8,722 bases of DNA from Clostridia bacterium (lineage in GTDB: Bacteria > Bacillota_A > Clostridia > Oscillospirales > CAG-272): the NCBI GenBank assembly GCA_017395725.1, contig JAFQOB010000149.1:1-8722 (forward strand), read 5' to 3'. Position numbers and translations under genes: made by a program. Below, piece by piece: positions 1-5,630 of this stretch (position 1 is its first letter; every line of letters starts with the position of its first letter). The notes below the pieces were generated by a model that saw only the letters and a program-made list of their open reading frames with translations, was not told the origin of the DNA and made no database searches.

Positions 1-551
1 ACGACGGTAAGAGCGACGGTAAGACTGTTGCGGTAATAGGCGACTCGACGTTTATGCATTCGGGAATGACGGGACTTGTTAATATTTCATATAACAATTC
101 CAACAGTACAGTTATTATACTCGATAACTCAATTACGGGAATGACAGGACATCAGCATAACCCCACCACAGGCTTTAACTTAAAGGGTGATCCTGCGGCA
201 AAGGTTGACCTTGAAGCGTTGTGCCGTGCAATCGGCATTAATTCCGTAAGAGTTGTAGACCCGTATAATATTGCTGAATGTGAAGCAGTAATTAAAGAAG
301 AACTTGCAAAGGAAGAGCCATCGGTAATTATCTCCAGACGTCCTTGCGCACTTCTTAAATACGTTAAACATAAATCTCCCGTAACTGTTTCAGCAGATAA
401 ATGCAAGAGCTGTAAGATGTGTATGAAGATAGGCTGTCCCGCGATCAGTATGGTTGACGGAAAGGCTGTAATAGATGCGACTTTATGTACGGGTTGCGGA
501 GTATGCACACAGCTTTGCAAATTCGGAGCTATGCAGGAGGCAGAAAAATGA
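1..551 (+). CDS. iorA: Indolepyruvate ferredoxin oxidoreductase, alpha subunit (C-terminal part; 5' end outside window)
   Basis: This is the last 182 codons of IorA, read in frame from base 3; family members are roughly 580-620 residues, so about the final third is present. IorA/IorB oxidatively decarboxylates arylpyruvates (indolepyruvate, phenylpyruvate, hydroxyphenylpyruvate) to arylacetyl-CoA, passing electrons to ferredoxin in the cytoplasm; the reaction is reversible. Visible are the thiamine-diphosphate/Mg motif (GDSTF, about bases 42-56, then HSGMTGL and the DN-x4-TGMTGHQ stretch) and a C-terminal 2[4Fe-4S] ferredoxin domain. The first cluster has spacing CX2CX2CX4CP (bases 402-440), the second CX2CX2CX3C (486-518), followed by Lys rather than the usual Pro. 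The gene ends in a TGA overlapping the iorB ATG, so the two subunits are translationally coupled. The assignment is strong because TPP domain and ferredoxin tail occur together and iorB follows directly. Confidence 0.95.
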   Translation, partial: DGKSDGKTVAVIGDSTFMHSGMTGLVNISYNNSNSTVIILDNSITGMTGHQHNPTTGFNLKGDPAAKVDLEALCRAIGINSVRVVDPYNIAECEAVIKEELAKEEPSVIISRRPCALLKYVKHKSPVTVSADKCKSCKMCMKIGCPAISMVDGKAVIDATLCTGCGVCTQLCKFGAMQEAEK

Positions 552-1126
552 AAAACAATACAAGAAACATAATGATTGTCGGTGTAGGCGGACAGGGTTC
601 GCTTCTTGCAAGTAAGCTTCTTGGAAGACTTCTTCTTACTAAGGGTTATGACGTAAAGGTTTCCGAGGTACACGGAATGAGTCAGAGAGGCGGTTCTGTT
701 GTAACTTACGTACGTTTTGGCGACGAAGTGTATTCACCGGTTATTGACGAGGGGGAAGCAGACTTCGTTGTGTCCTTTGAACTTCTTGAAGCGGCAAGAT
801 GGACGAAGTTTTTGAAGAAAGACGGTAAGATTATTACAAATACACAGCAGATGAATCCAATGCCTGTTGTTACGGGAGCTGCAGAATATCCTGCTGAATT
901 GGTTGAAAAGATGAAGGCAGCCGGTTTTGAAGTAGATGCAATAAACGCCCTTGAACTTGCGGAAAATGCAGGTTCGTCAAAGGCTGTAAATATTGTACTT
1001 ATGGGCAGACTTTCGAAGTATTTTGACTTTACAGAAGATGAATGGATGAAGGCCATAGAGGAAAGTGTTCCTCAGAAATTCTTGGAAATGAATAAAAAAG
1101 CATTTGCACTTGGTGCAAACGCATAA
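548..1126 (+). CDS. iorB: Indolepyruvate ferredoxin oxidoreductase, beta subunit
   Basis: IorB is the gamma-type partner subunit of the IorA/IorB arylpyruvate:ferredoxin oxidoreductase. The protein is 192 residues, normal for the family. Near the N terminus it has a glycine-rich nucleotide/CoA-type loop (GVGGQG, residues 12-17) and the family hallmark EVHGMSQRGGSV (residues 40-51). The start is ATG 548, which overlaps the iorA stop in an ATGA arrangement and lies 7 bases after a perfect AGGAGG (535-540). The reading frame stays open further upstream inside iorA, but those earlier Met codons have no such site, and the protein family begins near this Met. It is in an operon with iorA upstream and paaK 19 bases downstream. 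No missing key motif was noted. Confidence 0.96.
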   Translation: MKNNTRNIMIVGVGGQGSLLASKLLGRLLLTKGYDVKVSEVHGMSQRGGSVVTYVRFGDEVYSPVIDEGEADFVVSFELLEAARWTKFLKKDGKIITNTQQMNPMPVVTGAAEYPAELVEKMKAAGFEVDAINALELAENAGSSKAVNIVLMGRLSKYFDFTEDEWMKAIEESVPQKFLEMNKKAFALGANA

Positions 1127-1145
1127 AAAAAGGGGTTTTGTATAA

Positions 1146-2453
1146 ATGGAAAAATACTATCAGCCGGAGATAGAAACAGCTACCCGGGAAGAAATGAAGG
1201 CTCTTCAAAGTGAGCGTCTTATTAACACAGTAAAAAGAGTATATGAAAAGGTTCCCCATTACCGTAAGAAAATGGAGGAGATGGGGGTTACTCCCGATGA
1301 CATTAAGAGTGTAGATGACCTTTATAAATTGCCTTTTAACTATAAGCAGGACCTTCGCGATACTTATCCTTACGGAATGTTTGCAGTGCCGATGAAGGAT
1401 GTGAAGAGACTTCATGCATCAAGCGGTACGACGGGAAAGCAGATAGTTGTAGGCTATACCCAGAACGACCTTGATTTATGGGCAGACTGTTGTGCGAGAG
1501 CTTTGACAGCGGCGGGCTGTACAGATGAAGATATGGTTCACGTTTCATACGGATACGGATTGTTTACAGGCGGACTTGGCGCAGACGGCGGTGCATTGAG
1601 ACTTGGTGCGACTGCGATTCCCGTTTCAAGCGGTAACACCCAGAGACAGGTTACCATACTTAAGGACTTTGGTTCTACCATTCTTTGCTGTACACCATCG
1701 TATGCATTACATATAGCTGAAACTCTTCACGATATGGGTTATACAAAGGACGATATTAGTCTTAAGGCAGGTGTTTTTGGAGCTGAGCCTTGGACAAATG
1801 AGATGCGTCGACAGATTGAAGAGATGCTTGGCATAAAGGCATTTGATATTTACGGCTTGACCGAAATAATCGGTCCCGGTGTTGGCTTTGAATGTCACGA
1901 GCAGACGGGGATGCATATAAATGAAGACCACTTTATCGTCGAAGTAATCGACCCAGATACAGGAGAAGTGCTTCCCGAGGGAACACAGGGTGAGCTTGTA
2001 TTCTCTTGTATAACAAAGGAAGCATTCCCCATACTCAGATACAGAACGAGAGATATCGGTGTTATTACAAGAGAGAAATGCTCATGCGGCAGAACCCTTG
2101 TAAAGATGACGAAGCCCAGAGGCAGAACCGACGATATGCTTATTATCAGAGGTGTAAACGTATTCCCGTCACAGATTGAGACAGTACTTATAGAAAAGGG
2201 ATATACGGCTAACTATCAGATAGTTGTAGACAGAGAAAATAACTTTGACAGTATTGAAGTACGTGTAGAGCTTTCTCCCGAAAACTTCCACGATACAGTT
2301 AAGGGACTTGATAAACAGGCGAAAGAACTTGCAGACGGACTCAAGGTTATTCTCGGTATTAACGCCAAGGTAATATTGATGGAACCGAACTCGTTACCTC
2401 GTTCAGAGGGCAAGGCTGTCAGAGTAATTGACAAGCGTAAGCTTTTAGACTAA
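1146..2453 (+). CDS. paaK: Phenylacetate-CoA ligase (AMP-forming)
   Basis: This 435-residue protein is an adenylate-forming enzyme that activates arylacetate with ATP and CoA to arylacetyl-CoA, giving AMP and PPi; in anaerobes it is often paired with IorAB. Motifs in order: the P-loop-like SSGTTGK (92-98), GAEPW (212-216), DIYGLTE (234-240), YRTRD (299-303), a CSCGR turn (312-316), the hinge [11 protein letters not shown] (326-336), and a C-terminal lid with PRSEGKA carrying the expected catalytic Lys at 423. Length and motifs match the PaaK family, distinct from the longer acetyl-CoA synthetases. A purine-rich AGGGG lies about 10 bases before the ATG. Substrate (phenyl-, hydroxyphenyl- or indole-acetate) cannot be told from sequence. 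The IorAB neighbours suggest it handles the arylacetyl-CoA they make or use. Confidence 0.94.
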   Translation: MEKYYQPEIETATREEMKALQSERLINTVKRVYEKVPHYRKKMEEMGVTPDDIKSVDDLYKLPFNYKQDLRDTYPYGMFAVPMKDVKRLHASSGTTGKQIVVGYTQNDLDLWADCCARALTAAGCTDEDMVHVSYGYGLFTGGLGADGGALRLGATAIPVSSGNTQRQVTILKDFGSTILCCTPSYALHIAETLHDMGYTKDDISLKAGVFGAEPWTNEMRRQIEEMLGIKAFDIYGLTEIIGPGVGFECHEQTGMHINEDHFIVEVIDPDTGEVLPEGTQGELVFSCITKEAFPILRYRTRDIGVITREKCSCGRTLVKMTKPRGRTDDMLIIRGVNVFPSQIETVLIEKGYTANYQIVVDRENNFDSIEVRVELSPENFHDTVKGLDKQAKELADGLKVILGINAKVILMEPNSLPRSEGKAVRVIDKRKLLD

Positions 2454-2474
2454 AATATAGGAGGAGTTAGAAAA

Positions 2475-2903
2475 ATGGTAAAACAGTTATCGGTATTTAT
2501 TCAGAATAAGTCAGGCAAAATAGCCTCTGTAACAAGAACACTTTATGAGAATGGTATTGACATTCGAGCTCTTTCTATTGCAGATACGGCAGATTTTGGT
2601 ATATTGCGTATGCTTGTAAGTGACGTAGAGAAGGCAAGAGAGGCATTGGCAAAAGAAAATTGTATAGTAAGTGTAAATGAAGTTGACGTTGTGTTGGTTC
2701 CCGACAGACCCGGCGGTTTGGCTGAGGTTTTGCAGAAGATGGCGGATGCTTGTATAGATATTGAATATATGTATTCTCTCATAGACAGAGGAACGGACGA
2801 TGCATATATGGTATTCCGTTTTGCTGATGATGCAAATGCGCTTGAGGTTCTTGAAGCAAATGGATTAAAGACCGTTCCCGGCTCGCAACTTGGACTTAAC
2901 TGA
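2475..2903 (+). CDS. Tandem ACT-domain protein, probable amino-acid-binding regulator
   Basis: This 142-residue protein consists of two ACT domains and nothing else: residues about 4-68 (N-x-SGKIA turn at 11-17) and about 72-139 (DRPGGLAEVL at 77-86). The (R/K)PG-type turn before the first helix is where ACT domains bind amino acids at a dimer interface. There is no DNA-binding or catalytic domain, so it most likely senses an amino acid and modulates a partner protein; that is inference. Stand-alone double-ACT proteins commonly sit beside paaK/ior genes, and here the gene lies between paaK (21-base gap) and an aminotransferase (21-base gap), so an aromatic amino acid is the obvious candidate ligand. 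It has a strong ribosome site, AGGAGGAG at 2459-2466. The protein appears intact and soluble, with no signal peptide or membrane segment. Confidence 0.9.
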   Translation: MVKQLSVFIQNKSGKIASVTRTLYENGIDIRALSIADTADFGILRMLVSDVEKAREALAKENCIVSVNEVDVVLVPDRPGGLAEVLQKMADACIDIEYMYSLIDRGTDDAYMVFRFADDANALEVLEANGLKTVPGSQLGLN

Positions 2904-2924
2904 TTATAACATAGGAGAAATAAT

Positions 2925-4091
2925 ATGCAGGAATTAAGCAGAAAAACGAAGCATTTTACAGATTCGGTTATACGCCGTATGACCAGAATTGCTATAGCGA
3001 ATAACGCTATAAATTTGGCACAAGGTTTTCCTGATTTTGATCCTCCCAAGGTGTTGACAGACAGACTTGAGGAAATAAGTCAGATAGGCCCTCACCAGTA
3101 TCCCATTACGATGGGAGCGCCTAACTTCAGACGTGCATTGGCTGAAAAGTGCGGCAGATTTATGGGAAGAAAGATTGACCCTGAAACAGAGGTAGTTGTA
3201 ACTATAGGTTCGACGGAAGCAATGGTAGACACTTTGTTTGCTATTACGAATCCCGGTGATAAGATTATTATGTTCTCACCTTATTTTGAGAACTACAGAG
3301 CACAGACACTTCTCGTTGATTGTGAGCCTATATTCGTGCCCCTTATTCCCCCCGCATTTAATTATGATGCAAACGTGCTTGAAGATGCGTTTAAGCAGGG
3401 AGCAAAGGCGATTCTTATTTGTAACCCCTCCAACCCCAGCGGTAAGGTGTTTACAGAGGCAGAGCTTAAGCAGATTGCTGACCTTGCAATTAAATATGAT
3501 ACTTATGTTATTATGGACGAAGTATACGAGCATATTGTATATGAGGGTCATAAGCACATTTATATGAACAGTCTTCCGGGTATGTGGGAAAGAACGATTT
3601 CCTGCAGCAGCTTGTCTAAGACCTATTCGATAACAGGCTGGAGACTTGGTTATGCTATAGCTCCTCAGGAGATTATGGACAGAATTAAGCAGTACCATGA
3701 CTTTAATACAGTAGGTGCTCCCGCACCCCTTATGGAAGCGGCAGTAGTGGGACTTGAGCTTCCCGACAGCTACTATGATGAATTTGGTCAGCACTATGCT
3801 CATATGAAGAAGATATTTACCGAAGGTCTCGACAGACTCGGAATTGAATATTCCGACCCACAGGGAACCTATTTCGTATTGGCTAATATCGGTCAGTTTA
3901 TGAAAAAGGGACAGACCGACGTTGAATTCTGTGAACAGATGGCAGCAAAGGTAGGCGTTGCCGCAGTACCGGGAACATCATTCTTTATGGAAGACGTAAG
4001 AGATATTGTAAGACTTCACTATGCGAAGAAAGACGAGACCCTTTACGAAGCACTCGAAAGACTTGCTACAATTAAACAGACATTAGGTTGA
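2925..4091 (+). CDS. Class I/II PLP-dependent aminotransferase (probably aromatic amino acid or aspartate type)
   Basis: This 388-residue fold-type I aminotransferase uses pyridoxal phosphate. Visible are the substrate-side NLAQGFPDFDPP (30-41), the cofactor phosphate-binding GSTEAM (95-100), stacking Tyr in SPYFENY (118-124), NPSNPSG with Asn170, MDEVYEH with Asp198 and Tyr201, the Schiff-base Lys232 in SLSKTYSITGWRLGYA, and Arg363 in IVRLHY for the substrate carboxylate. Length is typical of the AspB/PatA/kynurenine aminotransferase group. Sequence alone does not fix specificity; as last gene of the ior-paaK operon it most plausibly interconverts aromatic amino acids and the arylpyruvates handled by IorAB. 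The start ATG follows AGGAG (2913-2917) by 7 bases. The gene ends 6-7 bases before a hairpin element and about 55 bases before a strong terminator. Confidence 0.93.
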   Translation: MQELSRKTKHFTDSVIRRMTRIAIANNAINLAQGFPDFDPPKVLTDRLEEISQIGPHQYPITMGAPNFRRALAEKCGRFMGRKIDPETEVVVTIGSTEAMVDTLFAITNPGDKIIMFSPYFENYRAQTLLVDCEPIFVPLIPPAFNYDANVLEDAFKQGAKAILICNPSNPSGKVFTEAELKQIADLAIKYDTYVIMDEVYEHIVYEGHKHIYMNSLPGMWERTISCSSLSKTYSITGWRLGYAIAPQEIMDRIKQYHDFNTVGAPAPLMEAAVVGLELPDSYYDEFGQHYAHMKKIFTEGLDRLGIEYSDPQGTYFVLANIGQFMKKGQTDVEFCEQMAAKVGVAAVPGTSFFMEDVRDIVRLHYAKKDETLYEALERLATIKQTLG

Positions 4092-4097
4092 TTTTTT

Positions 4098-4146
4098 TCA
4101 AAAGAACTTTTTGAAATAAGTTCTCTTGACTTTCAAAAACTTTATA
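4098..4146 (-). repeat. 3'-end hairpin/box element, copy 1 (after the aminotransferase)
   Basis: Just past the aminotransferase stop is a hairpin with 7-bp arms AGAACTT (4103-4109) and AAGTTCT (4118-4124), followed by TTTCAAAAACTTTATA (4131-4146). Read in the direction of the preceding gene, its order (hairpin with CTTTTTGAAA in the loop side, short spacer, CAAAAACTTTA box) matches the elements after the capA-like gene and the alpha-galactosidase. It is listed on the minus strand because, relative to those two copies, it is inverted on the map. Confidence 0.65.
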
Positions 4147-4216
4147 TAAAAACGGCAGAGGCATTGTACCTCTGCCGTTTTTGTGATTATTAAACTCAAA
4201 AACTTTAAATAAAAAC
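4133..4216. repeat. 21-base direct repeat flanking the bidirectional terminator
   Basis: Bases 4133-4153 and 4196-4216 match at 20 of 21 positions; both begin TCAAAAACTTTA and end ATAAAAAC, differing T/A at the thirteenth base. They lie 63 bases apart and bracket most of the strong hairpin at 4148-4182. The repeat is the box module of the 3'-end element; the second copy has no hairpin of its own before it. Confidence 0.7.
4148..4182. terminator. Bidirectional rho-independent terminator between convergent genes
   Basis: A perfect 14-bp stem (4148-4161 with 4169-4182) closes a 7-base loop CATTGTA. The core ACGGCAGAGG/CCTCTGCCGT is flanked by A5 on the left and T5 on the right, so it gives a U-tract in both directions. 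It sits between the + strand operon ending at 4091 and the - strand gene ending at 4281, and should stop transcription from either side. Confidence 0.93.
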
Positions 4217-4232
4217 AATAGTAAGTGCGCGT

Positions 4233-4284
4233 ATTAAAGTTTTTTGAAGTTGTTAAGAAACTTTTTTTCAAAAAAGTTTCTTAA
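4233..4284 (+). repeat. 3'-end hairpin/box element, copy 2 (at the capA-like stop codon)
   Basis: A 14-bp perfect inverted repeat (4253-4266 with 4271-4284, 4-base loop) is preceded on the map by ATTAAAGTTTTTTGA (4233-4247). The stop codon of the minus-strand capA-like gene (4281-4283) lies inside the outer arm of the hairpin, so in the mRNA the stem starts at the stop codon. Without a clean U-tract after the stem it is not a textbook terminator, but it may serve as a 3' end or mRNA-stabilising structure. Confidence 0.8.
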
Positions 4285-5483
4285 AGAATATACTCTTTTT
4301 GGAATACTTCGCCTTCGATATCTTTACCCATAGCGTACTTGTAAACCTGGCGAACGTCATTTTCAAGCTTCTTTTTATCTTTTTCGTTTGTAAGAGTATT
4401 ATAGAGCTGGTCAACGGGCCAAGAAACAAGCTTTTCGCCTTTTTTCTGAACGCCTTTAATGATAGAGAAGGTTGTTTTTTCGATTTCCTTACCGTTCATA
4501 TAGAGGTGAGCAATAAGACCGTAGTCGGGGAGATGTTCTTTTACGATAGTGGGGGCATAGGGGCACATTGTAACGTTACCGAGAGAATATGCGACGGGAA
4601 CATTACCCACGTAACCGGCTTTTTGCACCATGTGAGAATGGTGTGCGAAAATAGCGTCAGCACCCGCATCAAGAGCTTTTTGAATTACGAATTCGGAGAA
4701 AAGACCTGGTTTTTCGTTAAACTGACCGCCAATGTGGGGGAAGCAGATAACGAAGTCAGAATTTTCTTTAGCTTTTTTGATATCTGCAACGAAGTTGTCA
4801 ATATAGGGGGAAAAACGTTCGGTTTCCATATTATCGTCAGCTCTTGCAAGAGTGCCGGGAAGACCCAAAGCAACTTTAATAGCGGCTCTCTGCTGCTCTT
4901 TAAGCTTTTTGATAAAGGGGAGCTTATCTACCCAGGTCTTCATTTTTTTTCTGATTTCCGGAGTGTATGAAGACATAGCAGGTTCGCGAAGATAGTTTAT
5001 GTACTGCTCGTACTCTTTTTCATCATCTTTCAATTTTTTGTTCGTGGTGTAGGTATATGCGATTACAGCATATTTAACATTATCAAGAGTGAAATAGAAA
5101 GCTTCTTTACGTTCTTCTTCGGGAAGACGGGTACCTACTCTGTCAAGACCTTTTTTGTCAAGGACTTTCATTGTACGCATCATACCGTCAACGCCTCTGT
5201 CAAGCGTGTGGTTATTGACGATAGATACAAGGTCAACACCCATATTTTTAATTGTATCGGCGTATGAATCGGGAGCATTAAACGTAAAGAATGTAGGAGA
5301 ATAACTTGTTTCAGTACCTGCGAGGGGAAATTCCATATTACCGATTACGTAATCGGCTTCTTTTAATATAGGCTTCAAATTAACAAAGGTATCGTCAAAA
5401 TTATAGCTTCCGTCAGCCTGTAGGTTAGGAGTGAGCATAGAGGGCTCACACATTATGTCACCCAAAAACGATATTTTTTTCAT
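4281..5483 (-). CDS. CapA-family (PGA_cap) metallophosphatase-like protein without secretion signal
   Basis: This 400-residue protein belongs to the CapA/PgsA family (poly-gamma-glutamate capsule protein, calcineurin-like metallophosphatase fold). Metal-site motifs appear in order: FLGDIM (Asp9), GNMEFPLAG (Asn49, Glu51), IVNNHTLDRG (Asn91, His92), CFPHIGG (His250), FAHHSHMVQ (His281, His282, His284), then VAYSLGN. Between about residues 148 and 228 is a Lys-rich stretch that looks like an insertion or lid. Unlike classical CapA there is no N-terminal membrane anchor or signal peptide, since the first beta-strand starts at once, so it is probably cytoplasmic. No capB, capC or other capsule gene is nearby, and a role in polyglutamate synthesis is not supported; the true substrate is unknown. 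The start at 5483 is preferred because AAGGA (5493-5497) lies 9 bases upstream; the ATG at 5489 would have only 3 bases of spacing. Confidence 0.88.
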   Translation of the reverse strand: MKKISFLGDIMCEPSMLTPNLQADGSYNFDDTFVNLKPILKEADYVIGNMEFPLAGTETSYSPTFFTFNAPDSYADTIKNMGVDLVSIVNNHTLDRGVDGMMRTMKVLDKKGLDRVGTRLPEEERKEAFYFTLDNVKYAVIAYTYTTNKKLKDDEKEYEQYINYLREPAMSSYTPEIRKKMKTWVDKLPFIKKLKEQQRAAIKVALGLPGTLARADDNMETERFSPYIDNFVADIKKAKENSDFVICFPHIGGQFNEKPGLFSEFVIQKALDAGADAIFAHHSHMVQKAGYVGNVPVAYSLGNVTMCPYAPTIVKEHLPDYGLIAHLYMNGKEIEKTTFSIIKGVQKKGEKLVSWPVDQLYNTLTNEKDKKKLENDVRQVYKYAMGKDIEGEVFQKEYIL

Positions 5484-5513
5484 AATCATTATTCCTTTTT
5501 ATTAAAAAAATTT

Positions 5514-5527
5514 ACATAATATTATGT
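5514..5527. promoter_or_regulatory. 14-base perfect palindrome upstream of the capA-like gene (possible operator or -10 region)
   Basis: ACATAATATTATGT is a perfect palindrome 31-44 bases before the preferred capA-like start. Its minus-strand reading contains -10-like hexamers (TATTAT, TAATAT), but no good -35 was found at 17-18 bases, so the promoter is uncertain. It could be an operator for a dimeric regulator or a chance AT-rich palindrome. Confidence 0.35.
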
Positions 5528-5547
5528 GTTTCTCCCTAAAACACCTT

Positions 5548-5598
5548 ATTAAAGTTTTTAGAGATACATAAGAACCTTTTTTCAAAAAGGTTCTTATG
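5548..5598 (+). repeat. 3'-end hairpin/box element, copy 3 (after the alpha-galactosidase)
   Basis: A 14-bp perfect hairpin (5567-5580 with 5585-5598, loop TTCA) is preceded on the map by ATTAAAGTTTTTAGA (5548-5562). It aligns along its whole length, with small indels, to the element at 4233-4284. In the direction of the alpha-galactosidase it follows the stop codon and a GC-rich hairpin. Confidence 0.8.
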
Positions 5599-5606
5599 CG
5601 GGGTTC

Positions 5607-5623
5607 AAGGGGCAGCGCCCCTT
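5607..5623 (-). terminator. GC-rich hairpin directly after the alpha-galactosidase stop
   Basis: AAGGGGC and GCCCCTT form a 7-bp stem with a 3-base loop, starting 7 bases after the alpha-galactosidase stop on the minus strand. No T-run follows; GAACCCCGCAT leads straight into the AT-rich hairpin at 5567-5598. The pair probably acts together as the transcript 3' end, though termination by this stem alone is doubtful. Confidence 0.55.
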
Positions 5624-5630
5624 TACAATA

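Noticed and set aside
152..673. A 173-codon minus-strand frame across the iorA/iorB junction
   Set aside because: It is antisense to two genes with clear family motifs and gives a Ser/His/Cys-rich translation typical of shadow frames.
3276..3803. A 175-codon minus-strand frame inside the aminotransferase
   Set aside because: It lies opposite the catalytic core of a well-supported enzyme, and no recognisable motif or ribosome site was seen.
4299..4970. A 223-codon open frame on the + strand opposite the capA-like gene
   Set aside because: It lies wholly inside a convincing metallophosphatase gene, has no ribosome site, and its product has no coherent domain; it reflects few stop codons in the antisense frame.
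4092..5630. CRISPR array or mobile element suggested by repeated AT-rich blocks
   Set aside because: The repeats are few, irregularly spaced and contain hairpins tied to gene ends; there are no spacers of constant length, no transposase and no target-site duplications.
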